Source of the DNA: Symsagittifera roscoffensis
Lineage: Eukaryota > Xenacoelomorpha > Acoela > Convolutidae
Direction of reading: 5' to 3'
Assembly (NCBI RefSeq): GCF_963678635.1
Contig: NC_087064.1
Location: forward strand, 927,726-991,725
DNA length: 64,000 nucleotides
Positions 43,229-55,082 of this stretch are shown piece after piece (within the stretch, counting starts at the first letter, position 1; each line of letters opens with the position of its first letter). The notes below the pieces were generated by a model. That model worked only from the letters and a program-made list of their open reading frames with translations. It was not told where the DNA came from and ran no database searches. Both the position numbers and the translations under genes were made by a program.

Positions 43229-43721
43229 AGCATTCAGAAAAGCAATAGACAACAACAAAACTGTAGCATGTTCCTTACTGGATCTCTCTAAAGCATTTGA
43301 TTCTATTGATCATACTTATCTTAAACAAAAACTAAAAGGGTTGAATTTTTCCGAAGAAGCTATAGAAATGATCAATTCCTTTATCACCAACCGAAGTCAG
43401 AAAACAATTGTTAACAACACCGAATCCGATTGGATTACACTTGAGCAGGGTGTCCCACATGGTACTGTCCTTGGCCCTCTAATATTCAATCTCTACATTA
43501 ACGATCTCAACAAACAAATTGACAAAACATGTAAAATAGTTCAATATGCGGATGATACATTACTATTCTGTGAAAATAACGATCCACTAAAACCTATTAA
43601 AGCACTCGAAGCCAATTGCAGTCTATTGTCAAATTATTTTTTAGAACACTCACTTCAATTGAATGCAAAAAAAAACAGAACTCATCGTTTTCAGCAAAAA
43701 ACATTCAAGGAAAAAGGATGA
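43116..43721 (+). pseudogene. LINE D RT core
   Basis: FGFRTSYSTIDDILY, motif A SLLDLSKAFDSIDH, motif B EQGVPHGTVLGPLIF and motif C VQYADDTLLF are all readable. Both catalytic boxes are intact. The usual PQG of motif B is PHG. The frame is lost after 43680 in an A-run. Confidence 0.85.
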
Positions 43722-43838
43722 AAAGTATACTAAAACTCTGATAAAATAATTGAGGAAAAAACCAATGTTAAATACCTAGGAGTAGTTTTAGATCAGTTTC
43801 TCACATTCCAAGATGAAATCAAAAATATTCTCAGGAAA

Positions 43839-44435
43839 ATGGCATGCGGAATAAAAACACTTCAATCAATCAAAAAGCCATTGCCAGTGAAAACAAGACT
43901 CTTGATAATGCATGCACTGGTAATTAGTCATTTGCATTACCCAGCAATTCTTTTAAGTGGAATATCCGCTAACCTAATGATATCTCTGGAAAAACAGTTA
44001 AGCTGGGCAGTAAAAACTTGCTGCGATCGAGCAAAATACGACTCATCTTCAGACTTGAAGCTAAAACACAATATATTACCAGTAACAATGTTTCTGGACT
44101 ATAAAATATTATGTCAGTTTTGGAAAATACAACATCAATTATTGCCAGCCTATTATAACATTGAGTATGATAACCACCAAATAGATATTAATACAAGAAA
44201 CAAAAAATTATATTTCGGCGACAGATACAATGGGCAATACATAGAAAATTCCTTCTTTAAAAAGTCCGTCATAATCTGGAACAAACTCACAGATGATAAA
44301 GTCAACTTTAAAGACATAGTAACATACAGAAAAGCAAAGATAAAATTCAAAAATTGTTATTTATTATTATTTAAAGAAGACCCCTCTGTGGCAACTCATG
44401 GTAAAGTTTCATTGAAAAGCTTCAAGTTTATATAA
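43839..44435 (+). pseudogene. LINE D C-terminal domain
   Basis: 198 codons in the third frame, preceded by KYLGVVLDQFLTF (RT thumb). Post-RT helical region with LPVKTRLLIMHALVISHLHY. It ends at a TAA at 44433-44435, with the tail about 140 bp further on. Confidence 0.8.
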
Positions 44436-44589
44436 TAACATTTATTTATCAACCACCTTGAAGCTCTCAGGTGAAAAGTAATCATCGATAATTGTAATCG
44501 AGTTCGTTTTGTTTATTAATATTGTAACTATTAGTATCTAATGATGTTATAATATTTTTATGAACTGATAGGAAAAAAAAACAGAAAAC

Positions 44590-46230
44590 ATTTGACATAC
44601 ACTTGTGTATTGAAATTAATTTCGATGTGCAATTAAAGTGTTTTTTTTATTCAAGTATAAACAGTAAATCCAGTTTATCATTAGTAGCTGTTGTGTCCGG
44701 AAAAATAGGGTTGCCGACTTTCTAGTCAAGTTTTCCTTTGGAAAAAGAATTGTTATCTGTTTCTGACATATGCAGTTGCCGACGACGGTTGCTTTCAAAG
44801 TGAAGCTTAGTTTGTGGCTTAAGCTTAAAAACCATGTTGGTTGGTTGTCACAAGAAATCAAGGTAGGAACTGCTCTCACAATCGGGTCATCGAATTCGAC
44901 TTTTTTAAAATCTTTGCGATATTTGCTGATCTAGTTGATTTGGTTTCGGTACATAGTGCGCTGGTTTTGGTGTCAAAAATTGAACAGACTCTGCCAGTCT
45001 TATCAATTTTTCAGACACTTTCCTTTGGCTATTTTGTTGAGTACTCTTTGGCGTTTGTAGTAAGTATTGACATCCTTGATTCGTTAAATACCCAGAAACC
45101 GTAAAAGATCTCAAGAATGTACTTTATGCCGTCAAACAGTATTCTCGGTTGGGCATCCCCATCTTGACTTAAAATTATTCGAGGTTTTCTAACAGTGACT
45201 TAGATGTGAAAATGCAAAATTGGTTACCCGAAACCCCTTATAATAAAATGATAAATGAGCGCTTCACATCTTGTACACTAATGATTGTATGGTTAAGGCG
45301 GTCACTACGAAGTTTGATTTTTGCGAAGAAGTTGGCTTCCTAACCTAATAACTAGTGGTTAGCTGAAAACCAAATGTTAGTGTTGAAATAAAATCATTGA
45401 TAAACCATTTTTCACAGAAACGTCTTACGAGACTGCGCAGAATGATTACTACCAGAAAATGACTTAATTAAAAATACGATACAGACAACATTTCTAAAGG
45501 CGTTTGTTAACATTTCGTTATCTGGTGATCCACTTAAAGAAATCGGATAAGTTTAGACGTGCTACGCTTGAAGAGTTTAGCAAGGCTGTTTTTTAAACGT
45601 AATACTAATTTCAGGTCCGCATATACTCAGCAAGTAGACTGGTTGAAAACTTCCTTGCACTTTCTGCCAATATCGGAAGCGATGTGTTCGCAAAATAAAG
45701 TTGAGCAGACGGATATGTCCTACCGACTCATAGCTACGTATCTTCAATTGAATTCATTGTATATGGTACCACACTCAGCAAGGATTGTTATGATTATTTC
45801 TAGAACAGGAAAATATACATCTGAAAATTAGTTAGACGACTTCCGAATCTAGCGAAATGTTATCTATTTGATCATTTTTACACTTTAGATGTCATCCGAT
45901 CAAAAGGTCGGCTCCATATCAAAATTCACTTTAAGGTCGAAATCACATCGTCAAACTGCTTAGTATGTCTTCACACACTGCCAATTCTCATGCTGGTGAA
46001 AAATTGACACCCAGTCTCCTCTTTTCGAGTTCCTTTGGATGTTTTGCTTCGAACCTGCTGTTCAAACAATTGTTGGGCAGTGTTTGCCGTGCTGCCATAG
46101 TACAAGAAGTTAACCCAACTCATGTCTCTCAAACATTACTCTGCTTTGTTGTTGTCAATGATGGTGCTTTTATGAAGGTAATGTCAGGACTAGCTCCTAG
46201 TGCACTTCCTCTTCCAATTCCTGGCGGTGT
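44590..46230. other. Unassigned region
   Basis: Several open frames of 69-90 codons on both strands, none with a recognisable domain. Parts could be decayed retroelement sequence continuous with the integrase remnant to the right. Confidence 0.4.
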
Positions 46231-46239
46231 TTCTGTATC

Positions 46240-46470
46240 TCCTCGTCCTCTTTTTTAATTATCACACAGAATTCCAGTAGAATTTTGTTATTCGCACAAA
46301 TATTTGACTGGAATCGTTTTGTTCATGCCCAAAAAAGCTTCAAACGGTGAACTATTCAGTACTTGTCTTCTAGTCATTCTGAGCTGCTCAATAGCACACA
46401 ACAGATCGTGTTTCAGCTTCAAAATTACATCCTTCTTGTTAGATACGCCCCAACAGAGCTCCTAACCTCC
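46240..46470 (-). pseudogene. Probable retrotransposon integrase remnant
   Basis: On the minus strand a stretch of about 35 residues, AIEQLRMTRRQVLNSSPFEAF followed by LGMNKT, looks like the C-terminal end of a Gypsy integrase core (the S-P-F-E-x-x-x-G motif). A stop and frame changes surround it. The flanking 46.5-46.9 kb may belong to the same remnant but shows no motif. Confidence 0.4.
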
Positions 46471-48795
46471 GAACTCCGAATGAAACATTCATCTACTCCT
46501 GTTGCCGATGGTTATCCGCCGAAGTTTAGCTAATCTCAATGTTATCATTTTTGCGGAATTCTCTTACCTCTCTCGTTCCCAACTAAGCAAATCACCTAAT
46601 GTACCTGGCGTTGATCCTTTTGGTGTTTACCTCAACATAACTTATATTCAAATCGGATAGCAGTGCATCGCTTCGCCACTTGTGTTATGACGAACTTGGA
46701 GAGTTGATCTACCGCGCAATGCTTTAATTAATTATTCAAGTGGCTGATATTCTGTTTTGGGCCCAATAGAGTTCATGATCTCACTAATTCTGCTCCGTGA
46801 AATACCCATAGGAGCTGTAATCTTTACAAATTTCCCGGGTTTACCTCCATACACCAAAGACTCGTAGAGTTCCATAAAATAAGTCCTATGAACATATATT
46901 CAGAACATTTCATATTCATACAAAATAAGCATAGTTATGAAAAAAGCTTGTTATAAAATTTCAAACATTTTACTAAAATGAGGCGATTGACTTTAAATCT
47001 TTTAGTTTTTGGCATGAAAATCGGGGTATCGTTTGGTTATTGTACTAATTTTAGACTTACAAAATCCATATATGGAAAACCAATAATCATAGATTTTCAT
47101 GAAATTTTTTGTAATGAATTGCATCGAAAGTGTATGATAAGCATTTTTTTCATGAAAATGGGGCAAATTTTTTTAACCAACCCTTTTTTTTCAGACCGAC
47201 CTTTTACCAGACCATAATACGATGTTTCAATTCAGTTATGTCAAAATTATTGGTCTGAGAAACCGTGAAATCATTTTCTTTTGCAGGGAATTTTCTAATG
47301 ACTGAAGACCGATTTATGAAGAAATTTTACCAATCACTATCGTTAGACGTTCTTTTGGCTCAATGGTTTCATAGAAAATGAACTATAGCAGCACAGCAAA
47401 GTGTTGCTGTACAAATCGTGAAGAAATGATAAAGTCTGGAAATTGTGTGGAAATGTCATTGTTAGTTCTGACCCGACGGACGCAACCCTATTCGCATCTT
47501 TAAAAATCGCTTTACATTCAGTCACATTCATTTCATGATAATTCGCTCTACATCACTTTGTTCATGCTCGTCTGCTTCATGAAATGTCTGCTTCGCTCAC
47601 ATGCCATTTGCTCACTCAGATTACTTCCGTACTGTTAAGGTTGTAGTCAAAAATTCTACACTGCTCACAAGGATAGCCGGTTACTGTGCAAATAGCACAG
47701 AATGTTCCGACCACAGTCTTAAAATTATACAAAAAGAAAGTTTTTTTTTCTTCATATTATTAATTTTTTTCTAATTGGTGTGATAGAAGGTACTTAACAA
47801 AAATTAGAACTAAGAGAGTTTCGAAAGTCAGAGTAAAATAAGCAAATTGGACAACAGATAATGAGAGAAAAATGACTAGAAAAATTTCGAAATTGCGGAA
47901 AATGTTTTCAAGTTTTTGATTACCAAAATGGCGTCAAAAATACCCAAAAAACTTTATTTCAGTGAAATTAAATTTCGACAGCTAAAACTAAGCATAAATT
48001 AGCTAATATTAGTCTACTCGCTCGCTTTCTTCACACACGAAATTAGACGACACTGATCATTTCAAACTGTTTTTTTCTCGACATTGGGAAATTTTTTGGA
48101 AGTTTTTCAATGTCTTCCGATAGGGCTATGATATGCCATGTCACTAAATTCCCTCCGATAATGATTTGTGGCAGTTGATTTTGAGTTGAAAAAAAACATA
48201 AAAGAAGAAAATTACTGAGCACACGCGAATTCAACTTTCTTCCCTTTTTAAATGGTCGGAATAATACCAACAAAAATTTTCTAAACCATAAAAAAAAAAT
48301 TTAAATTAATGGTATCAACTTCAAAAATATTTTACCTCCAATTAATTTTTTGTAAAGTTCTGGTAGTTTGAAAATTTTCAAATTGGCCAGGTTCTGGACC
48401 AAATTATGCGCGCTTTGAACAGTTTAGTCATAATGATGATAGCTTAACGCAAATTATTTATGAGTGGCGAATTATCCCCCGCAACAAAATTGCTCCAAAT
48501 TGAATTGAGGCTAGCTAATTGTTCGTCGTAATTTCGGACAACTCGAAACATTTACACTTCGATATTGTCTAAAAATTATAGGATTTCAAAACTTTCTTTT
48601 CCCAAAAACTATACGATATGAATTAAGGGACAGTCGGAACATTCAAGGCTTTGCCCTGATATACGAGCAGTCTTGTTTTTCTTTAAAATGGTTTTCTAAA
48701 TTTTTAGATTTACAGATAGTTATTCTAGAGATAATGTTGGAGATAACTGCACTTCCAATTTAGAGATAACTCTATTTCTCCAATTTGGAGATAAA
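46470..48795. other. Unassigned AT-rich region
   Basis: No gene or clear repeat recognised except the edge of repeat R at its right end. Confidence 0.5.
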
Positions 48796-48862
48796 ATTGG
48801 GGTTGACGACGACCTAAAAAAGAGGTCGACAAAATTTTTGAAAATCCGCCCCCTCCTTCCCC
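48796..48862 (-). repeat. Repeat R, left fragment, interrupted by LTR element E
   Basis: The plus strand reads GGTCGACAAAATTTTTGAAA and TCCGCCCC, the reverse complement of the R interior as seen at 57145-57185. The repeat stops exactly where the LTR begins. Confidence 0.75.
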
Positions 48863-49076
48863 CGTTAAAGTGGAAAAAGGTATAAGTTTTTAGAAAGTAA
48901 AATGGAATAAAGATCAACTGTATCATGTATAAATGTAAGGCAAACTGCATTCCTTGTTTCAGGCGTATCCAGGCCTAGAACAGTGATTAGTACAAAGACT
49001 GGTGGCCAGAAATTCATGGACATTGAACCAAATTTTCATGAACTATATAAACTATAAAAAGTTTGTCCCTATGACA
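48863..49076 (-). repeat. 3' LTR of element E
   Basis: 214 bp. The minus strand starts TGTCATAGGGACAAAC. It matches the 5' LTR except for an extra about 18 bp near 48915 and scattered substitutions. The final CA has become CG. Confidence 0.85.
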
Positions 49077-49362
49077 TAGGGTCACCCACTAAATTTAAAC
49101 AATGTTTAAGTTGTACTGAACTCAACTGCCGACTACAAATCGGGTTACTGTAAGGTAAATATAGTAGTAGTTAGGTTTTTTTAACAGTTTGTTTTGAACT
49201 TTTAGGACTTCTTCACTTTTTGACTCATTTCCCCTTTTAGCTACAATTCTACTTGTGACCCTCTGTCCCCCTCCTGAACGCGTCTGATCATAACTTCGCC
49301 TAATTTTGTGACCGCTTATCTGGCTCGTGTCGATCGGCGTGGTGGCGTGTCGCCACTGGCAC

Positions 49363-49758
49363 CTACTTCCGGAGTTCTTTCTCTCGCGATGTCCCCGTCC
49401 GTTTCCGTTGCTGTTTGCGCCATCGGTTCGCTCCCCCCGTCTCCTTAGCTTTTTCGGTCTCCGTCGGAGTGCCGTCCGCCTCGTCCTCGGAATCGCTGCT
49501 TGACTCTTCTTTGCATCGCCGCTTTCTGTCCTCCTTAGCCACTATTGACGTCCTCTTTGTGCGTTCGTCCCGATCCCGTCGTTCCTTTTGCGCCGCAGGC
49601 TTGTCCGCCCCAATTGGCAAAAAGCCGGGTTCTTTTTCCGCCACGTTTTCTTGTGTTGCTCGGTTCGTCTCAGAAGATGGTCCTGCCGCCTCATTTTCTC
49701 CTTGCTGCTCGTATCTAAATGCGACACCACTTCTTCCTAAGAGATAGCCTCTTTTCAT
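49363..49758 (-). CDS. Element E 3' frame, highly charged
   Basis: 131 codons between the integrase and the 3' LTR, rich in Arg, Lys and Glu, with an acidic Ser stretch (EESSSDSEDEADG). It could be the C-terminal tail of Pol or an extra frame. No domain is recognised. Confidence 0.5.
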   Translation of the reverse strand: MKRGYLLGRSGVAFRYEQQGENEAAGPSSETNRATQENVAEKEPGFLPIGADKPAAQKERRDRDERTKRTSIVAKEDRKRRCKEESSSDSEDEADGTPTETEKAKETGGANRWRKQQRKRTGTSREKELRK

Positions 49759-50039
49759 TTTTACTGTATGCTGCGTTAATTTTTCAGTTTTCTGAATTAA
49801 TTTTTTTATACTTGTTGGGTTGTTCGGATTCGTTACGCCTGTTTATTGGTACACTGTGTACCCACTCGGTTTTGCCGTTTTGTGCCGCAGTTCGGGTGAA
49901 GCTTTTGGGTGTTGCAATTCTATTTCTGCTTCAGCCAGTTCCTGTTCAACCAGGATTCGAGGCCCACGTTAGTACTCAAGCGCCACCCGTATGTCACTCC
50001 TTTTTTCCCAATGCTCCATCAAGAAAGGTTCGTCATTAG

Positions 50040-50855
50040 GCCGTCCACTCTTTTTGTCTAAAGCAGACAGTTTTTGGGATACAACTTTACTCCAAATGAG
50101 ATTTTTCAAATTGGGGACGTTTTACTAGATTTCCTAGGACTGTACGCTTCTTTCCCATGATGGGATTCAAAGGGAGTTAAGGTTGTTTTATTGTTAGGAA
50201 CGAATCGCAAACCGCTTATTGTTCTTAGAATTAATGGTTTGAATCGTTGTTCTGCTTGTTCCTTTAGGTAGGTTTTTACAAAATTGTTTAACGAACCGAT
50301 GGTTTTTTCAATCGTACCGGTTGCCCGCTGTTCTTTAACCGACGACTTTCAGAGTTCGATGTTTTCCTTATCGTAAAATCGTTCTCTAAATAGTGTTACA
50401 GAAAAACCCAGAGGCTTGGTCCTTATGCAGTTTTCGAGGATTTTCGTGTGTGGCTATGTACTTTTTCAAGAATCTAAAACATTTCTTGAGTTATTTCTGG
50501 AGCAAACAGAGGCCGACGGCCAATGTGAAAACACGTCAACAGCAAAAAGTGCGTACTTTTTTGGTCCTTTTACGTAGTTAACCGGCCCACAAAAATCCAA
50601 TTGAACTATCTCGTTAGGTTCTGTCGGTACGTATGTTTTGTTTAGATTACCCTTGGCTATATCTGTTTTCAGATTTTTATATGCTTCAAGACAGTGCATG
50701 CATAAATTCGCTGTTGCCGCCAAATTTCGGTGCATCATTGACGTCCAGATATCCTTGGATGCAGCGTTAATTTTGTCTCCGCCATGGTGGTAATATTGAA
50801 GACTTTTCATGAATGGAGTTGCTAATGCCTTTGGTATCGCCAGTCTGCCGTCCAT
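50040..50855 (-). pseudogene. Element E integrase
   Basis: The frame from 50855 has the HH-CC zinc finger (YYHHGGDKINAASKDIW, CMHC) and the first catalytic Asp in QLDFCGPV. A later frame (about 50360-50110) carries TGTIEKTIGSLNNFVKTYL, with the catalytic Glu, and TPFESHHGKE. The middle Asp region is broken. The integrase inserts cDNA into the genome. Confidence 0.75.
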
Positions 50856-51879
50856 CCATAGACAGTTCTCCTTTACTGCGAAATCTCCATAGTGTTGCCT
50901 ATAGTACTGTCCTAAGTTCGTGATTATTTCCTTGGCCTTCGGGTTTTTGTCTTTTATAAATCCCTGATGATTTTAAGTATTGGTTCCTTCGCGATGTTTG
51001 CCTCCACGGTCTTGAGAGATAGTACCTCTGGGTGCTGGATTTGTCACCACTTTGCTATCCGTTGGTATAATAGAACAAATGCACTTGTCCGTGTTAACGA
51101 GGGGGTAAGCAAGGCCTGGAAATTTCGATGGAAACGAGATAATGGTATTTAGTTTTTTCGATGCTGTATCGTAATGGGGTAATCTTCTTGCGAAATTATT
51201 TCAATGTCTGAGTCGGAGCTACTTGAGCTTAGGGTTGTTGTAGGGTTATTTAGATTGTTTAGGACTGGGTTTTGATTTACGTTGCCTGACTGACTTGAGG
51301 TATTTACAATTTCCGTGCTGTTATCTGGCTTATCTGGTGTTGACGTTGGAAAATTTTGTGACATATCCTTGAAAACTTATCGCAAAAACGTTTAGATTGA
51401 TGTGAAAATGAGAACGAAGTCTGTCCTTCTGATTTTCGTTCGTGCATTTTTTACGCGTTATGCAAATATCTTGATCGCCATTGACTAGAATTTTCTCGCG
51501 TGATTTTACGCGCTCGACCCGCACACTTTTAACTCTTCTTGCTTTTGCATATTCACGCCATATGTCACTGCCATTGGCTGAGATGTAATTAGATGAACTT
51601 TCGCCCTCTATCGATTGGCATTTTCTCGTGACATTAGTTCCGTGTACATGAGTTCCGTTTTCCTACGGCTTTTCGTACTTTTCGTTTCTTGTTTGTGCGG
51701 ATTCAGTGCTTTATTTATCATGTTTATTTTCACCACAGTGAACGTTGAGTCGTACCGACTTGTAAGGGTCGCTTCTGCTGACGGGTATCTTAATAAGTAC
51801 TCAATTATTCCCATTTTCGATCATTGACGGTGTTCTACTTTTAAATTGGTCATACCATTGTGTTAATCTACTGAAAAAG

Positions 51880-52240
51880 GTTTTGTTTCCTTTCGGAGAC
51901 GAATTTACAAATGTTAGTAAGGCTTTATGATCTGGAAGTATCTTAAAATCTCAGCCGTACAGGTAGTTTCTGTAGTGTTCGATGGCCCATACAACCGCTA
52001 GTAATTCTAGCTCGTCGGTTGAGTATTTAAGTTCGGAGGAATTTAGATATCTGGATGCAAACGATATGGGTTGCCATCCTTTCGCGACTGTGTTGTTCTA
52101 ATATTGCGCCTAATCCGGATTCGTGTTTCTCTGTGTATATCGACGTGCTTAAAATTGATAATGTTTGCTACTATCAATCTTTGACTCAAACGCCGTTTCG
52201 CAATGGTTTGTTCAAATAAATTCATTGTTTTGGCTTAAGA
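51880..52240 (-). pseudogene. Element E RNase H
   Basis: The minus strand shows YSTDELELLAVVWAIEHYRN and KILPDHKALLTF, the catalytic Glu and Asp regions of Gypsy RNase H, in a frame broken by stops near 52140 and 51950. Confidence 0.7.
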
Positions 52241-53240
52241 GGGGTCTTAATGCTGAGTTTATTTCTGCAAGATTTAGTAAGAATTTTTGCAAACTATGCA
52301 GAGAACCCATTAATGACTTTAGCTGTCGCCGCGTCCGTGGCTCTTTTAACTCATCAATCGCTTTCGTTTTTCGTATCAATGGCATAATTCCGTTTTTATT
52401 TATATTATGCACAAACCATTGGCAACTTAACTTTGCGAATTTGTACTTTTGGAGCTTCGATGACGCGTTCGCCTCGTCGAACTTCTTGAGAATTTTTTCT
52501 TATAATGAAATAAGTTTGATTTTCGTACCTTTCAAAACTAATAGAATGTCGTCGATAAATGCGTGTGCATGCGGGAAATCTTGATTATGTATCCATGACT
52601 TTTTGAAATTCGGCGGGCATTGTTGTTACCACGTAAAACCCATTTTTAAATCAATAGGTCCCATGGATTTTCCTCCCACTAGTGAGAAAATACCTTGCCT
52701 GCTAGTTTTTGCCTCAAGCGTCATTTGTGTGTACGCGTAAGTTAAATCGAGAGTTGTAAAATAGACCTCACCATCTTTTTTTTCTGCAATTTTTTGACTT
52801 ATTCCATCCATGATTTCTTGTATATTTGGCGTTTGGTATTTATTCTTATGTTTTTGTTTGTTTAATTCCCTTGATTCCAGTGCTAATTTTATACTTCTAT
52901 CTTTTTTCACAGTGATTACGATTGGAGATACGAAATGTTTATCCGAACATTTTTCAAGTTTGATTATATGTCCCTCTTGAGTGAGACGCGTTATTTCCCT
53001 ATTTACTTTTTCTTGGAGAGTAAAGGAGACTCTCTGCCCTTTTTGTTGCACGGGCTTTAGTATTTTGAAGAAATTTGCCCGTACCTTGGCATTTCGTATG
53101 AGTCCTTTTCTAGTAAACAGTTTTGCGAACAAATTACAGAAATATGACTGCCACTCGTCCAGTTCATGTTCCTCCTCGGCCTTCTTGTTGTCCTCATTTA
53201 CTGACATCACGCGATTTCTTTGGACCAGTTCCAGTCCCAA
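52212..53240 (-). pseudogene. Element E reverse transcriptase
   Basis: The frame 53240-52626 contains EGHIIKLEKCSDKHFVSPIV, the fingers block LALESRELNKQ and motif A FTTLDLTYAYTQ. The frame 52412-52212 carries the thumb (KSLMGSLHSLQKF). The YxDD box lies in the interrupted stretch near 52560-52545 (antisense of TCGTCGAT). Confidence 0.8.
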
Positions 53241-53311
53241 TTAACTCATCAGATTACGCCCCAGAATTGATTGGTGATTTCCCACCCGTTGAGTTTGATT
53301 GTCGCTTCAGA

Positions 53312-53494
53312 TTACCCCAGAATGTTTATGCGATCATTGTTGTAATCCAAGAATTTATCCTCTCCAGGAATTAGATCAATGTTAGCTCCCCTCATGACCC
53401 TCGTCAGTTCGGGCAAGCTGAATATTGCTACCGGAGCCTCGCTGTCATCCGATAGCCACATTTTCTTCCCACACAGTGGCCAGAACTTTTGCAT
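53312..53494 (-). pseudogene. Element E aspartic protease (active site degraded)
   Basis: The frame carries DDSEAPVAIFSLPELTR, where DSG-S/T-P is expected. The Gly after the catalytic Asp-Ser is replaced by Glu. It lies between gag and RT as expected. The assignment rests on position and the F-S-x-x-E-L-x-R context. Confidence 0.6.
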
Positions 53495-54610
53495 TAGGAA
53501 TTTTGAATTCTATTTCTTTACGATCCCGTTTTATCGCCATCAGCATATTTTCACTAATTCCAGTGGATGAATCATACTCTCCTTCTGCCTCCTGGTTTAC
53601 CCATTTTACTGGTTGCTCCCGGGCGTTACCCTCCATACTGTGGCTGCTTCGATGGTGTTCTTGCTCTTCGTGCACCAATCCCACGCGTCGTCTTCCTTTC
53701 CAATGGTTAGTCTTACGAAATATCCCTCGGCATGTTTTTTCGAATTGGCCTAACTTCCGACACACAATACAGGTGGCATTCGTTGCTGGGCAAACGTTTA
53801 TGTGTTCCATTGTAAAATTAGGGGGTTCACAATTATATGTCTTCCTAGTATTTGATCCCCCGGCCCGTTTCCGCGACCGCCTCGCCCTCGGTTTCGGTAA
53901 TATCCCGTTCCCCTCTGGCTGTTTCCCACCGGTTCCTGTTCGATGTTCATCTACGGCGCTGACGACGCTGGCTTTACCGAATACGATATGTATGCTCTGT
54001 GTCCACATTCATAGGATAAGGCAGTCCTATAAACTCCCTCCGGCGTTTTCGTTGACCGCGATAATTTCCGCTGGCAGTCCGACTCTCTCATATTCGTTAT
54101 GAATATATCTCGTACGTTCTCCGCTACATTTGTGAAGTCACACCGTCCCGCCACCGCGCTGAGCTCTGCATGGAACTTTTCGAATGTTTCATGGTCTCGC
54201 TGTTTGCGTCCGTAGAATAAACTCTTTTCATGTGTCACATTTCGTTCGCGTTTAAAGACACGCTCCATATTGTCCAACACACGAAGATTCCGTTCCGCCT
54301 TGATATCCACTCCTGGTTCCCTTGTTTTAAGAAAAATGTTACGCCTCGTCTCCGATGCATAGGTACAAATTCGACATAAGCTTCTTTTCAGCCACTGTCC
54401 GTGTTTTTCCTTTGACTTCCCCTGGCAATGCGGCTTACTTGCGAAATAGAAATCATCCGGATTAATATCATACTTCGCGATCATCCCGCAAAGGAAATTT
54501 ACGATCCAGTCTTCCCAATAAGTTGGTAGTTCCGGTGTTCTGGAATCTCAAAAAGAAACGATGTTTAAAGGGCTCTTCCCTCTCCCTTTTTTATCTGCTA
54601 GCTGCGCCAT
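53445..54610 (-). pseudogene. Element E gag
   Basis: Starts with the ATG at 54610-54608. A TGA at 54550-54548 interrupts it in frame, and the same frame then runs to 53951 (PTYWEDW near 54520, then the helical core). A frameshift near 53980 moves it into the frame ending at 53445. That frame carries the nucleocapsid knuckle CIVCRKLGQFEKTC, in which the zinc-binding His is replaced by Gln, followed by a Gln/Glu-rich tail. Confidence 0.78.
54597..54609 (-). promoter_or_regulatory. Primer binding site of element E
   Basis: TGGCGCAGCTAGC lies immediately next to the 5' LTR, and the TGG complements a tRNA CCA end. The TG of this site with the last LTR base forms the ATG of gag, so there is no leader. 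Which tRNA primes is not determined. Confidence 0.6.
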
Positions 54611-54805
54611 GTTGAAGTATAAAAAAGTATTAGTGTTTAGAAAGTAAATTGGAATCAATAAATGTAGGGCAAACTGCACCCATTGTTTCAGGCGTATCCA
54701 GACGTAGAACAGTGATTAGTACAAAGACTGGTGGCCAGACATTCAAGGAGATTGAACCAAATTTTCATGAACTTTATAAACTATATAAAGTTTGTCCCTA
54801 TGACA
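54610..54805 (-). repeat. 5' LTR of element E
   Basis: 196 bp. The minus strand begins TGTCATAGGG and ends TATACTTCAACA, the TG...CA ends of LTRs. TATA-like TTTATATAG lies near its start. A plus-strand open frame across it (54649-54867) is accidental. Confidence 0.88.
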
Positions 54806-54840
54806 CCACCCCCCTCGAGAAAATCCTAGATCCGTCCCTG
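54806..54840 (-). repeat. Repeat R, right fragment, beyond LTR element E
   Basis: CCCCCTCGAGAAAATCCTAG and the following ATCCGTCCC are the reverse complement of the R start at 33064 and 57121. It completes the copy interrupted at 48862. The flanking bases TCCCC and CCACC are a plausible but degraded target-site duplication. Confidence 0.75.
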
Positions 54841-54920
54841 ATTAATATAACTACATTACTTATTTAAGAATAAAAGATTCAGCTGCCAGACGGTAGAATT
54901 AGTTGAATTACTTCCAAAGT

Positions 54921-54926
54921 TTTATT
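54921..54926 (-). terminator. Polyadenylation signal of the EGF-domain gene
   Basis: AATAAA on the minus strand about 35 nt beyond the stop at 54959. Short 3' UTR. Confidence 0.65.
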
Positions 54927-54958
54927 AATGTCTCGTTTCTCATATCTCTTGTTTTTTT

Positions 54959-55082
54959 TCATGGTCTGTTGTGGAATTGCAGAGACGTCACTGTGCCCGC
55001 CCAGGTTGAGGTGCATTTGTTGTTGTTCCCCCTGAACAGCGACATGTAGTAGCCCAAATCACACACCTTCACCAGATAGTCC
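54959..55082 (-). CDS. Last exon of the EGF-domain gene
   Basis: Acceptor AAATTTTTAG, stop TGA. Encodes DYLVKVCDLGYYMSLF, then CTSTWAGTVTSLQF. Two cysteines. Confidence 0.8.

Larger units (their letters stand above)
42440..44582 (+). mobile_element. Non-LTR retrotransposon D, 5'-truncated
   Basis: The EN-to-RT linker starts to be readable near 42460, RT follows (42850-43720), the C-terminal domain is at 43839-44435, and a short A-run at 44572-44581 marks the 3' end. APE catalytic motifs are absent. The RT is of the jockey/CR1-like APE class, clearly different from LINE C. Confidence 0.85.
48863..54805 (-). mobile_element. Ty3/Gypsy-type LTR retrotransposon E, complete ends, decayed coding
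   Basis: LTRs at 54610-54805 (5' in minus orientation) and 48863-49076 (3') flank gag (54610-53445), protease (53494-53312), RT (53240-52212), RNase H (about 52240-51880), integrase (about 50855-50040) and a charged C-terminal frame (49758-49363). The insertion splits a copy of repeat R, which independently confirms both ends. The LTRs differ by roughly 10% plus an 18-bp length difference, so the insertion is old. It is a different lineage from the element at 1-9.2 kb. Confidence 0.88.

Noticed and set aside
54649-54867. 72-codon open frame with a near duplicate at about 48937-49080, looking like a duplicated exon after TTTCAG
   Set aside because: Both copies are the LTRs of element E. They have TG...CA ends, flank gag-pol, and split repeat R. 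The codon differences between them are not biased to silent sites.
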